DNA of 64,000 bases from Pseudoclavibacter sp. AY1H1 (GCF_002931055.1 NZ_PSXX01000002.1:62001-126000); one strand, 5' to 3'. Positions 25,573 to 33,846 are shown, counted from the first letter of the stretch. Program-made: numbers and translations. Notes: a model not told the origin generated them from the sequence alone.

Positions 25573-25875
25573 ATGCCTACCTACTCATACCGTTGCACCG
25601 AATGTGACAACGCCTTCGATATCCAGCAGGGGTTCGCTGACGCGAGCCTCACCGTCTGCGACAAGTGCGGAGGCAAGCTGCGCAAGGTCTTCGGTGCCGT
25701 CGGCGTCTCCTTCAAGGGATCCGGCTTCTACCGGACCGATTCCGCAGCCAGTGCGAAGAAGAGCTCGAGCTCTTCCTCCGCCTCGACTTCCGCGGAGGCG
25801 AAGCCCGCCGCGACCAAGAAGGAACCGGCACCCGCCGCCGCCTCGAGCGGCAGCAGCTCCCCCGCCGCGTCCTGA
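25573..25875 (+). CDS. FmdB-family zinc-ribbon protein
   Basis: Small protein of 100 residues. Residues 1-50 are the FmdB-type putative regulatory zinc ribbon: MPTYSYRCTECDNAFD with CTEC, and TVCDKCGGKLRKVFG with CDKC. SFKGSGFYRTD is the usual end of the domain. The remainder is a low-complexity Ser/Ala/Lys tail. This gene is commonly found beside 5-formyl-THF cyclo-ligase and mscL in actinobacteria, as here; the molecular role is unknown. Confidence 0.93.
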   Translation: MPTYSYRCTECDNAFDIQQGFADASLTVCDKCGGKLRKVFGAVGVSFKGSGFYRTDSAASAKKSSSSSSASTSAEAKPAATKKEPAPAAASSGSSSPAAS

Positions 25876-25919
25876 ACTGACACGACTCAGCACTCCAGCA
25901 CCGAACGAAAGGGGACCCC

Positions 25920-26357
25920 ATGAAGGGATTCCGCGAATTCATCATGCGGGGCAATGTCATCGAGCTTGCCGTCGCCGTCATCATCGGCGCAGCGTTCACG
26001 AGCATCGTCAACGCCATCGTCGACGGCATCTTCAACCCGGTCATCGCCGCCCTGTTCAACGCGGACGACATCGCGGCCGCCACGGTCACGATCGGCACGG
26101 TGCCCATCGGCTTCGGCGCGGTCATCGCCGCGATCATCCAGTTCGTCCTGATCGCAGCGGTCGTGTACTTCGCGATCATCCTGCCGATCAACAAGCTCAA
26201 CGACATGAGCTACCGCCTCATCCACGGCAAGCCGAAGCCTGCCGTCGAGGCCGCGGTCACCGAGAAGGACGTGCTCGAGGAGATCCGCGACCTTCTCAAG
26301 GCACAGCAGGAGGCACCCGCGAAGCTCCAGGGCGAGGGCCCCGAGACCCGCTCCTAG
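25920..26357 (+). CDS. mscL: Large-conductance mechanosensitive channel
   Basis: Pentameric channel that opens on membrane tension to release solutes in osmotic downshock. 145 residues: GFREFIMRGNVIELAVAVIIGAAFTSIVNAIVDGI is the N-terminal amphipathic helix and TM1, and IAAIIQFVLIAAVVYFAIILPIN is TM2; a charged C-terminal helix follows. AAGGGGA lies before the ATG. A strong terminator is found 50 bases after the stop. Confidence 0.97.
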   Translation: MKGFREFIMRGNVIELAVAVIIGAAFTSIVNAIVDGIFNPVIAALFNADDIAAATVTIGTVPIGFGAVIAAIIQFVLIAAVVYFAIILPINKLNDMSYRLIHGKPKPAVEAAVTEKDVLEEIRDLLKAQQEAPAKLQGEGPETRS

Positions 26358-26407
26358 GACGCCGCGCTCAGCGCAGCAGCGCTACCAGCTCGGAGCACTG
26401 CGAAGAG

Positions 26408-26444
26408 ACAGGAACGCCGCCGGTCACCCCGGCGGCGTTCCTGT
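26408..26444. terminator. Terminator after mscL
   Basis: ACAGGAACGCCGCCGG pairs with CCGGCGGCGTTCCTGT (16 bp) around a 5-base loop, followed by CTTG. It may work in both directions, as the next gene on the right is convergent. Confidence 0.88.
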
Positions 26445-26517
26445 CTTGCATGCAGACGCTGCACGTCGCATCCGGCCGTGATGCCGCCACCGAAGCGCGC
26501 GCCACGTCGCCTCCTGC

Positions 26518-26553
26518 GCTTCCACGGCTTCCAGCGCTTCCAGCGCTCCCAGC
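26518..26553. repeat. Four 9-bp tandem units
   Basis: GCTTCCACG, GCTTCCAGC, GCTTCCAGC and GCTCCCAGC follow each other, just beyond the 3' end of the MFS gene. No function is apparent. Confidence 0.7.
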
Positions 26554-26570
26554 GCTGACGGTGGGTCGGC

Positions 26571-27899
26571 TCAGGACGAGCGGAACGTCTCGCGGCCCCA
26601 CACCCAGGAGAGACAGGCGATGGCGAGCATCATCGAGGAGATGATGATCGCCCAGGTGAAGCCGAACAGGTCGGCGATGACGCCGGCGACGATGGGGCCG
26701 AGGATGCTGCCGGCGTCCTGCGTCATCTGGTAGGTGGAGAGCACCTGTCCACCGCTGCGGCCGTAGCCGATGATGTCCGAGATGACCGCCTGCTCGGCGG
26801 GCGCGGCCAGTCCAGAGCCGAGCCCGAGCACGAAGCTGAGGGCGAGCATCGTGACGATGTCGCCGGCGAACGCGGTGGCGAACATCGCGACCGCGGAGAC
26901 GCCGAGTCCGACGAGGATGAAGGGCCTTCGCCCGATGCGGTCGGTCTTCCGGCCGGCGTACTGGAGCGAGACGACGTTCCCGACGGCACCAACCGCGATG
27001 ACGACGCCGATGACCCACGGTTCCTGGCTGATGCTCGTCGCGACGAACAGCGGGAGGATCGCGGTGCGGACCCCGAAGTTCGCCCATCCGTTGGCGAAGC
27101 CGAACACGAGGGACGCGCGATACGCGGAGTCCTGGAGCGCCTCGCGGAGCGACTTCGGCTCGAGCTTCTTGGCCGCGGGCGCACGGTCGTCGCCGGCGTC
27201 GTGCAGGCCGGCCTCCTCGGCGGTCTTCTTCGCCGTGATGCGGTGGGCGCGGCCCATCATGATGCCGACGATGGCCGCCGCGATCACGAGGGTTCCCGAG
27301 TAGACGAGGAACGGCACCCCGATGCCGAACTGGGCAAGCGCCCCGCCGACCGCCGGGCCCGCGATGTTCCCGACGAGGAAGATGCCACCCCAGAGGGCGG
27401 AGATGCGGCCGCGGATCTGCGGCGGCGAGTAGCGGGCGATCATGCCGGCCGCCGAGATCGTGAACATGACCGATCCGACTCCGCCGAGTCCACGGAACAC
27501 GAGCAGCTGCCAGTAGTCCTGCGCGAACGCGACGGCAGCGGTGGAGGCGGCGACGATCAGCAGTCCGGCGACGTAGATGCGCCGCTCCCCCAACCGGTTG
27601 ATGAGAGCTCCCGCCCCGGGCGCGAAGACGAGTCGCATGAACGCGAATGCACTCACGACCACCGATACGAGCGTCGCGCCGACGCCGAAGCTCAACGCGT
27701 ACTGCGGGAGGACGGGAACGATGAGCGCGAAGCCGATCGCGATGAAGAAGGTCGCGACGAGCAGGACCCAGATCTCGGCGGGGATGGGCGGCCGCGCGTC
27801 GTCGGCGTTCGAGACGATGGGGACCTGGCCGGTCGTCGGATGCTCGGGGTCGGAGCCGGGGACCGTCGGGTCGTTCGGCTCTATCGCCCGCTCAGCCAT
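26571..27899 (-). CDS. MFS transporter
   Basis: Predicted 12-helix transporter of 442 residues, DHA1-like drug exporter layout. After 40 cytosolic residues, VLLVATFFIAIGFALIVPVLPQYA is helix 1 and GALINRLGERRIYVAGLL is motif A; a charged central loop (HRITAKKTAEEAGLHDAGDD) separates the halves and AGRKTDRIGRRPFILVGLG is the repeated motif A. The first 8 bases overlap the end of a small upstream gene, which suggests it is expressed with the helicase-like gene. Confidence 0.88.
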   Translation of the reverse strand: MAERAIEPNDPTVPGSDPEHPTTGQVPIVSNADDARPPIPAEIWVLLVATFFIAIGFALIVPVLPQYALSFGVGATLVSVVVSAFAFMRLVFAPGAGALINRLGERRIYVAGLLIVAASTAAVAFAQDYWQLLVFRGLGGVGSVMFTISAAGMIARYSPPQIRGRISALWGGIFLVGNIAGPAVGGALAQFGIGVPFLVYSGTLVIAAAIVGIMMGRAHRITAKKTAEEAGLHDAGDDRAPAAKKLEPKSLREALQDSAYRASLVFGFANGWANFGVRTAILPLFVATSISQEPWVIGVVIAVGAVGNVVSLQYAGRKTDRIGRRPFILVGLGVSAVAMFATAFAGDIVTMLALSFVLGLGSGLAAPAEQAVISDIIGYGRSGGQVLSTYQMTQDAGSILGPIVAGVIADLFGFTWAIIISSMMLAIACLSWVWGRETFRSS

Positions 27900-28134
27900 A
27901 GTGCGGTGGCTTGTCGGCGCGCAGCCGGTCGTCGTTGGGCCCGCGGGGGCTCTCCACCCGGTCGTCGGCGTAGCGGACGGGTGCGTCGCCCCAGGCTGCG
28001 GGCGAATCCTCGCCGGCGAGCACGGCGGGCCCGTTCGAGCCGTCAGGCGATTGGGGGTTCGGATCGCTGCCGGGAGGTGGTTCCGTGGTGACTCGGCGTC
28101 GCGGCTTCCGTGGTGCAGGCGTGCCGGGGTTCAC
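27892..28134 (-). CDS. Small Pro/Asp-rich hypothetical protein
   Basis: 80-residue protein with a GTG start two bases after the stop of the helicase-like gene; its end overlaps the MFS start by 8 bases. This tight packing is the best evidence that it is real. The composition is rich in Pro, Asp, Arg and Gly (PAPRKPRRRVTTEPPPGSDP), so it is probably disordered. No family was recognised. Confidence 0.6.
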   Translation of the reverse strand: MNPGTPAPRKPRRRVTTEPPPGSDPNPQSPDGSNGPAVLAGEDSPAAWGDAPVRYADDRVESPRGPNDDRLRADKPPHYG

Positions 28135-28136
28135 GC

Positions 28137-31100
28137 TCAGCTCGCACCGCCCGGCTCGCCAGGGCGGCCGATAGCGATCTGCTGGTTCCCGTCCGGCAGG
28201 GTGACCGACTCGAGGTTGGCCCTGGATGCCGCGCCGCTCGGGGCTGCGGCACCGGAGGTGAGCTGACCGAGCTCGCCCTGCAGGGAACCGGCCGTGACAA
28301 CCGCGGTCTCCGCAGGCAGCGGCACCTTGAGGGCCTTCGCGATGCGTCGGGCCACTGCTTCCGGGTGCGCGAAGAGCTCGAAGGAGTGCACTCGCAGGTA
28401 GTACCAGCCGAGGCGCTTGAGGAGCTCAGGGCGCAGACGCAACGTCTCCCGCAGCGTCGCGTCGGCCGAGCCCGCGATCCTCAGGTCGAGGCCGTCGGTG
28501 TCGATCGCGATGGCGCGCCCCTTGTACGCCGCGGCGAGGGGGACGCGGCCACGGTGGAACAGCTCGACCGTCATGCCGAACGACTCGAGACGGTTCGCGA
28601 GATCGAGCAGCATGGGCGGCGCCTCCACCTCGCGGTCGTCGCCCTCGGTGCCGTCGTCGTCGGAGGCTGGCGCCTCCTCGCCTGCGCCCTGTTCGAGGCC
28701 TGGGCCCGTGCTCGGCGCATCGCCCTTGGTCTCTGCCTCTCCGAGGATCTGCGCGAGTCCGAGCACTCCCCGGGACATGCGCGAAGGGTCGAGCTCGCCG
28801 GGGCGGATGCACGAGACGATGACGAGTGAGCGACGCGCCCTCGTCATCGCGACGGCAAGCGCGCGCTCCCCGAGCTCGGTGCCGAGCACTCCGAAGTTCG
28901 CGAGGACACGGCCGTGGGGAGTACGGCCGAAGCCGATGGAGAAGATCACGCGGTCGCGCGACTGCGCTGTGGCCAGCTCGATCGTGGTGACCGTGAACGG
29001 TTCCCCACGTGCTGCCGTGAAGAAGTCGGCGATGTCGCTCCGGCGCGAGGCGGCCGAGTAGACCGCCTGCTCGACCCGGCGGGCGTGCAGCGCGGAAGCC
29101 GTGACGACCATGAGCGATTCGCGGGGCCGGTGCACGGCGTGGTCGACGACGAGCTCCACGACGCGGCTGACCTCGCCGTCGGTGGATTCCACCCCTCCCG
29201 TGATCGGGTCAGGCAGGCCCGTGCCGTTCTCGACGAAGGAGAAGCTGAGGCTCGAGTGCCCGAGCAGGGTCCCCGCCCACGGCATGGAGCGGATGCGCCC
29301 CTTGTAGAAGCGCCTGTTGATGAGCTCCGCGAGGTCTTCGCCGCCGGCCCGATAGCTGCGCGTGAGCGCGTGCTCCGGCAGGAACTCCGCGAGCCGCGAA
29401 TACACGGACTCGCCGACGGCGTCCTCGTGGCGCAGTCCCCACGCGTCGGTGCTGTCCGCCGCCGGGCGGGTCACGGCGACCGTGAACGGCGTCGGGTACT
29501 GGGTGACGGGGTCGCCGAATGCGACGACCTGGTCGCCTCTGCGGATCGCGCCGATGCTCTCGGCGATCGACATGGTTCCAGCATCCACGAGCACAACCGT
29601 GTCGAAGTGGATGCGCTCGCTCACGAGCGGCACGTCGTACGGGGTGGTCAGCCACAGCTGCGCGATGCTCTTGGAGACGTCGCCGGCCTCGACGGCCAGC
29701 TTCGTGGAGGGGACGCCGGGACGGCGCAGGAGCTGGCGGAGCGCATCCGCCTGCTCGCTGTAGTCGACGATGGCGACCTTCCACGCTTCGGCGAGCTGCC
29801 AGGCGAGCTGGGCGGCCGAGTGGTCAGTGTGGGCCTGGTCGACGACTCGGAAGTCGCTCTCGAGGCGAGTCACGACTCGCGTGTTGGCGTTCAGGAGCGC
29901 CTTGTCGCGGTCGAGGAGGTCTTCGAGCACCGACTGCCACCAGGCGAGCTCGAGCTCGTCGCCGAGCGCCTCAGCCTCGACGTGGCGTTCGGAGAGGTCC
30001 TCGAGCAGCGGCGTGAGGCCGAGGTTCTCGAGGCGCTCGATGATGGTGAGGCGCTCGACGAGATTGTGCAGCACCTCGCTGTCGGCCGCGAGCTCCGTGA
30101 TGCGGGCCGGGAGCTCGGCCAGCGGCAGCTCGCTGAGCGAGACGGCTCCGGCGTCGACGAGCGGCTCGTCGAGGAGGCGCAGCTTCTCCGCGACCTCGCG
30201 GTGGAACTTGCGCACGTCGGAGATGCCCGTCGGGACGGTCGGCGTGGAGCCGTCCGTGACGTAGCGGTGCCAGAGGATGCGCTGGCGCTGGGCGAGCTTG
30301 AGCGACTCGTGGAGGTCGTCCACGACGACGCCGGGCCGCACGTAGTCCTTCGCGAGCTGGCGCAGCTGGCGGCGGCGGGCCGATGTCAGGTCGCTGCCGT
30401 CGCGCTTCGGGTTCGTGGCGTGGATGACGTCCGTCAGCGAGTGGTCGAAGACCGCGGGGCGGAACCGGTCGAGGGTCTCGCGCAGGTCGAGCAGGAGGCG
30501 CAGGTAGATGCCGAGCTCGCCGTAGGTCTCTGCCGGGCGCATCCTGGTGCGTCCGACGAGTTCCTGGGCACGGTCGATGACCTCGACGAGGGTGCCGGCG
30601 TCGAGCTCGATGGCGGCTTCCTGCGCGCGGTTCGCCTCGTCGGTCGACTCGAAGGACACGCCGTACCAGGGCGAGTCGTCCGGGCCGTACTTGAACTGGC
30701 CGAGCTCGCCGGCGGCGCGCAGCTGGCGGGCGATGGCGTCGCGGCCAGTCGCGATCGCCTCGATGGCGTCGCGGTCGAGTCGAGCGGTCGTCGTCGGGGG
30801 CTGCTCGCGCAGCTCGAGGCGGGAGAGCTCCTCGAGCGCGTCGAGGGCCGAGACGCCGAGGGCGGGGTCGGGGTGCACCAGCGCGTCGCGGTAGTCGGCG
30901 AGCACGTGGCGGAGGCGGACGAGGGCGTCGTCGAGCTCGTGCATCGCGGGCTTGCGGGCCTTCTCGTTGCGCGAGATCGAGGCGATCGCGTCGCGGCGCA
31001 GGGTGCGCGGCGTGACGGCGAGCCCCTCGAGCCCGACGCTCTTGAGGCGCGCCCGGATGGCGCGGATGCTCGCGGAACGGGGCGTGACGACGAGTACGCG

Positions 31101-32369
31101 CTTGCCGTCGGCGACGAGCAGACCGAGCGCGTTGATGACGGTCTGCGTGAGGCCTGTGCCCGGCATGGTGTTGATGACGGCCGAGTTGCCGGCAGCGATG
31201 GCGTCGACGACGCGCTCCTGCTCGGTGTCAGCGTCGAGGAGGAACCGGTCCCCCACGGGGTCGCGGCGGTCCGGGCTCGGTCGCTGCTCAGCCGGCTGCA
31301 CGGCGGCCACCTTCTGGCGCGCCTCCTCGTCTCCGGCGAGCGCCCGCAGGACGGGGTGCGTGAGCTCGTTCGTGTCGCGGAGCATGGCGCTTGCGACCTC
31401 CCCGAAGCTCGAGATGACGGCGCGCGCCGAGACCGTGAACTGCGGGATGGATGCGCCGAGTGCGCGCATGCGGTCGAAGACGTGCTGCGGGAGGAAGGCG
31501 TCGTTCGACTTCGCCAGCTCGAGCAGCTCGGCAACCGGGAGTCGCACTCCGAAGTGCTGCGCAAGGTGCCTCGCAAGGGACGCGTTCACTCGGCTGGGGC
31601 CCTTGAGGGTGAACTCGTAGTCGCGGCCCGCGCGGCGCAGGTCGACCGTGCGGGTCAGGATGGGGGCGCGGAAGTGGGTGCCGTCCTGCGTCCACTCGGC
31701 GAAGCCCGTGGCCAGCTGGATCGTGCTCATGCCGCGGCCAGCAAGCAGCTCGGTGCCCTTCTGCGCGATGAGGTCGGCCGCGTCGCGCGCCCCGCGGAAC
31801 GAGGAGTGCTCGCGGACGAGGGCAGACAGCAGCACTGTCTTGCCCGCCGCGAAGGGGGCGATGCCGCCCGGGTGCGCGCTCGTCAGCTCGACGAACGTGC
31901 CGGGTTCATCGGCGAAGTCGAGAAGAGGGGATGGTCCGCCGAGTTGCGCGAGCTCGTGCAGCCACGAATCCTGCGCCGCGTCGACTGCGGCCTCGAGCGC
32001 CCTCGCCTGTTCGGCGCGTTCGAGGTCGAGCGCAGTGAGCGCCTCCTCGTCGGCGGAGGGAACCGGGTGGGTCCTGCGCTCGTGCGCAACCGCATCCGCG
32101 ACCCAGGAACGGCCTCGCGTGAGGCTCGGGCCGTCGCCACCTCGTGCCCTGACGCCGTCCTCGTGGTCGCGTCCGAGATCGAGATCGTCGTCCGCCTCGC
32201 GGGCCTCGCTGTCGCGCGCCTCACGCTCACGTTCGAGGCGCTCGCGCACTGGACTGAGGTCGGGTATCGGCTCCGTCTCATTGTTTGTGGGCGCACCCTT
32301 GCCGGAGCCGTGACCGTCGCTCTTCGCGTCGCCCGGCTCTGAACCTCGTTTACGAAACAGACCCCACAC
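28137..32369 (-). CDS. SF1 helicase-like protein with DUF4011-type N-terminus and REase-like C-terminus
   Basis: Protein of 1,410 residues. A disordered charged N-terminus (1-110) precedes a DUF4011-like part (about 130-300: FAAGKTVLLSALVREHSS, GMSTIQLATGFAEW, FGVRLPVAELLEL). The SF1 helicase core follows: Walker A position MPGTGLTQT near residue 405, Walker B position VVLVDAGTM near 930, GDPVTQYPT, then LTRSYRAGGEDLAELIN and VAMTRARRSLVIVS near 1,176. The last part (about 1,245-1,360), LDLANRLESFGMTVE to RLGWYYLRVHSFELFAHPEAVARRI, fits the restriction-endonuclease-like domain found on such helicases in Microbacteriaceae. Walker A Lys is Leu and Walker B Glu is Ala. GTG 32369 follows TACAGT by 7 bases (leaderless). 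A role in nucleic-acid repair or defence is inferred. Confidence 0.85.
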   Translation of the reverse strand: MWGLFRKRGSEPGDAKSDGHGSGKGAPTNNETEPIPDLSPVRERLEREREARDSEAREADDDLDLGRDHEDGVRARGGDGPSLTRGRSWVADAVAHERRTHPVPSADEEALTALDLERAEQARALEAAVDAAQDSWLHELAQLGGPSPLLDFADEPGTFVELTSAHPGGIAPFAAGKTVLLSALVREHSSFRGARDAADLIAQKGTELLAGRGMSTIQLATGFAEWTQDGTHFRAPILTRTVDLRRAGRDYEFTLKGPSRVNASLARHLAQHFGVRLPVAELLELAKSNDAFLPQHVFDRMRALGASIPQFTVSARAVISSFGEVASAMLRDTNELTHPVLRALAGDEEARQKVAAVQPAEQRPSPDRRDPVGDRFLLDADTEQERVVDAIAAGNSAVINTMPGTGLTQTVINALGLLVADGKRVLVVTPRSASIRAIRARLKSVGLEGLAVTPRTLRRDAIASISRNEKARKPAMHELDDALVRLRHVLADYRDALVHPDPALGVSALDALEELSRLELREQPPTTTARLDRDAIEAIATGRDAIARQLRAAGELGQFKYGPDDSPWYGVSFESTDEANRAQEAAIELDAGTLVEVIDRAQELVGRTRMRPAETYGELGIYLRLLLDLRETLDRFRPAVFDHSLTDVIHATNPKRDGSDLTSARRRQLRQLAKDYVRPGVVVDDLHESLKLAQRQRILWHRYVTDGSTPTVPTGISDVRKFHREVAEKLRLLDEPLVDAGAVSLSELPLAELPARITELAADSEVLHNLVERLTIIERLENLGLTPLLEDLSERHVEAEALGDELELAWWQSVLEDLLDRDKALLNANTRVVTRLESDFRVVDQAHTDHSAAQLAWQLAEAWKVAIVDYSEQADALRQLLRRPGVPSTKLAVEAGDVSKSIAQLWLTTPYDVPLVSERIHFDTVVLVDAGTMSIAESIGAIRRGDQVVAFGDPVTQYPTPFTVAVTRPAADSTDAWGLRHEDAVGESVYSRLAEFLPEHALTRSYRAGGEDLAELINRRFYKGRIRSMPWAGTLLGHSSLSFSFVENGTGLPDPITGGVESTDGEVSRVVELVVDHAVHRPRESLMVVTASALHARRVEQAVYSAASRRSDIADFFTAARGEPFTVTTIELATAQSRDRVIFSIGFGRTPHGRVLANFGVLGTELGERALAVAMTRARRSLVIVSCIRPGELDPSRMSRGVLGLAQILGEAETKGDAPSTGPGLEQGAGEEAPASDDDGTEGDDREVEAPPMLLDLANRLESFGMTVELFHRGRVPLAAAYKGRAIAIDTDGLDLRIAGSADATLRETLRLRPELLKRLGWYYLRVHSFELFAHPEAVARRIAKALKVPLPAETAVVTAGSLQGELGQLTSGAAAPSGAASRANLESVTLPDGNQQIAIGRPGEPGGAS

Positions 32370-32376
32370 GCGTGAC

Positions 32377-32382
32377 ACTGTA
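32377..32382 (-). promoter_or_regulatory. -10 element of the helicase-like gene
   Basis: TACAGT on the minus strand ends 7 bases (GTCACGC) before the GTG start at 32369, which decides the start codon and implies a leaderless mRNA. No -35 was recognised. Confidence 0.6.
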
Positions 32383-32507
32383 GGTGTCTGGGCCCGTCGG
32401 CGGGTGGAGGCGCGCGTGCGTCGCCCGCACCTCGACCAACTTTTCGTCCCCGAATCAGGCGCCGCTGCACACGGGAGGCCGCCAGCACCGGTAGCATTGT
32501 CGCGCCA

Positions 32508-32579
32508 GCCTCTGTAGCTCAATGGAAGAGCAGTTGCGTCCTAAGCAAACGGTTGGGGGTTCGAGTCCCTCCAGGGGCA
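32508..32579 (+). tRNA. tRNA-Arg(CCT)
   Basis: 72 bases without encoded CCA. Acceptor GCCTCTG pairs with CAGGGGC (one T-G pair), D-arm GCTC/GAGC, anticodon loop GTCCTAA (anticodon CCT, codon AGG) and T-arm GGGGG TTCGAGT CCCTC. Its 3' end is a common phage attachment site, and phage-type genes start right after it. Confidence 0.95.
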
Positions 32580-32580
32580 C
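32545..32580 (+). other. Likely attL core at the tRNA-Arg 3' end
   Basis: The T-arm and acceptor 3' half of tRNA-Arg are the expected crossover sequence for the prophage that follows. The second copy is not in the window and should lie beyond 64 kb. Inferred from position only. Confidence 0.5.
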
Positions 32581-32598
32581 TCTCCAAGACACAGTAAA

Positions 32599-32638
32599 AA
32601 CGGCCGACTTCCGCGAGAATCCGCGAGAGTCGGCCGTT
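32599..32638 (+). terminator. Terminator downstream of tRNA-Arg
   Basis: AACGGCCGACT pairs with AGTCGGCCGTT (11 bp) around an 18-base loop containing CCGCGAGA twice; CTGTTCTTCT follows. It ends the tRNA transcript inside the first bases of the prophage. Confidence 0.8.
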
Positions 32639-32711
32639 CTGTTCTTCTATGGATATCACTCGATATCTCGGCCTTTCGGCTCCGACTGTGGGCAAAATGT
32701 GGGCACTGAGG

Positions 32712-32999
32712 TCAGCTCGCGAGCTCGTTCCGCACTCGGTCGGACGCGCTCTCCATGCGCTCGATGCGCCTGCGCTCCCTCGTCCCCGCTCTGGCGTCGG
32801 CGGCTCGCTTGTGCCATGCGGCGAGCTGCGGGAACTCTGCGATCGCTTCTGGGTTCGCGAGGATTGCCGTGAGCATCGTGTAGTAGGCGGTGGGCGACGA
32901 CGCGAAGCCGTGCTGCCGGATGCCTTCCTGCTTCGCCGCCGTGTGCCTGAGGTGCGCGGCCTCGAACTCGAGGAGGCTGCGCTCAATGTGAGTGAGCAT
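32712..32999 (-). CDS. DUF3263-type phage protein
   Basis: Small basic protein of 95 residues. FEAAHLRHTAAKQEGIRQHGFASSPTAYYTMLTAILANPEAIAEFPQLAAWHKRAADARAGTR has the DUF3263 layout, a helix-rich, probably DNA-binding module frequent in actinobacteria and their phages (the tyrosine-rich segment resembles a recognition helix). It is the last minus-strand gene before the attachment site and is divergent from the gene at 33074. Confidence 0.8.
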   Translation of the reverse strand: MLTHIERSLLEFEAAHLRHTAAKQEGIRQHGFASSPTAYYTMLTAILANPEAIAEFPQLAAWHKRAADARAGTRERRRIERMESASDRVRNELAS

Positions 33000-33073
33000 G
33001 CCGGCAGGCTACGACCGACCACCGACAATGCGCGGAGAGGTCACTGTCGGTGGCCTGTGCGAGCATCCACGGC

Positions 33074-33586
33074 ATGAACGAACCAGCCGTGCAGGTCCCT
33101 GCCGAAGTCGCCCTCGAGTCGCTGGCGTTGCGGTGCGAGACGGTCCGCGAGCGGGTCGACTCGCAGTGGACGAAGCGCATCGTCTGCTGGCGCCCGGTGG
33201 CGACGAGGCCCGTCGACGGCATGTCCTGGCTCCTGTGGGGCGAGACACCGCCGCTGCGGGACATCGACGGCGAGCTCGTGCCGGCTCCCGTCACAGTCAA
33301 CGGCGACACGTACGAGCCGCTCCTGCTCGAGCCGCTCGAGGTGTTCGACGCGTGGCTCGAGATGTTGCAATGGGTGACAGAAAGTGGCGTGCGCGCGGAG
33401 GTCCGCCACGCACTCGAGGTCGGGACCATGAGCGAGAAGGAGTGGGCGATCTCGCACGGCAACGCGCAGATCCGCGGCACCGTCACGCTCGAAGGCGACG
33501 CGCTCGCGGCCAGCCAGCTCGCCTCTGAGTTGTCCGTGGCGTTGCTCTTCATGGCTCAACGGGCGACGAGGAAGAAGGGGTGGTGA
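33074..33586 (+). CDS. Hypothetical prophage protein
   Basis: Protein of 170 residues without signal peptide or membrane helix: LRCETVRERVDSQWTKRIVCWRPV, WLLWGETPPLRDIDGELVPAPVTVNG and a helical C-terminus. No family recognised. It lies on the plus strand, against the lytic genes, so expression in the lysogen is likely. An ATG 24 bases upstream (33050) is also in frame; neither has a clear ribosome-binding site. The antisense frames over this stretch are Arg/His-rich and look like shadows. Confidence 0.6.
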   Translation: MNEPAVQVPAEVALESLALRCETVRERVDSQWTKRIVCWRPVATRPVDGMSWLLWGETPPLRDIDGELVPAPVTVNGDTYEPLLLEPLEVFDAWLEMLQWVTESGVRAEVRHALEVGTMSEKEWAISHGNAQIRGTVTLEGDALAASQLASELSVALLFMAQRATRKKGW

Positions 33587-33602
33587 GGGCTAGGCTCCTC
33601 GC

Positions 33603-33749
33603 ATGATCAAGCTCATCGCCGTCATCCGCCCCACCACCACCGAGACGCTGCACGCCGAGGGCGAGTCCTACGAGGAAGCCAAAGCCAAGGTTGCCGAGAT
33701 GGTGCCCGAGGGCTGGGAGCTAACGTCGGTGAAGTCTGACAGGTCTTAG
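33603..33749 (+). CDS. Small hypothetical prophage protein (48 residues)
   Basis: Forty-eight residues: a beta strand (MIKLIAVIRPTTTETLHAEG), a helix (SYEEAKAKVAEMVPEG) and WELTSVKSD, a compact beta-alpha-beta pattern seen in many tiny phage proteins. TAGGCT ends 6 bases before the ATG, so the gene may have its own leaderless promoter. Function unknown. Confidence 0.6.
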   Translation: MIKLIAVIRPTTTETLHAEGESYEEAKAKVAEMVPEGWELTSVKSDRS

Positions 33750-33765
33750 TCGCTCCGCCAGAAAG

Positions 33766-33832
33766 TGCAACATCGTGTTGTATGTTTAGCGAACATAATG
33801 TTACACTTATCTTGTCACCGAGACACGGTGAC
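33766..33832 (+). promoter_or_regulatory. Promoter with nested palindromes before the tiny-peptide cassette
   Basis: TTGTAT (33778-33783), 18 bases, TACACT (33802-33807). The stretch is clearly AT-richer than its surroundings. Three inverted repeats overlap it: CAACATCGTGTTG, ATGTTTAGCGAACAT in the spacer, and GTCACCG-agaca-CGGTGAC (33814-33832) where transcription would start. GTTGTATGTTTAGCGAACAT (33777-33796) recurs, 17 of 20 bases the same, at 58536. Operator function is inferred. Confidence 0.65.
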
Positions 33833-33846
33833 AGGAGGGAGGCCCG

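Noticed and set aside
25585-26225. Minus-strand frames opposite fmdB and mscL
   Set aside because: Shadows of two well-recognised genes.
26518-26553. CTTCCAGCG tandem units as a regulatory repeat
   Set aside because: Only four imperfect units, in a 3' intergenic stretch; more likely simple replication slippage.
28914-32342. Plus-strand open frame of 1,142 codons opposite the helicase-like gene
   Set aside because: Its Arg/Val/Asp/Glu-rich, motif-free sequence is the mirror of a high-GC gene; the minus strand shows clear helicase motifs.
33041-33559. Minus-strand frame of 172 codons opposite the gene at 33074
   Set aside because: Composition rich in Arg and His without secondary-structure logic; the plus-strand frame is more protein-like.
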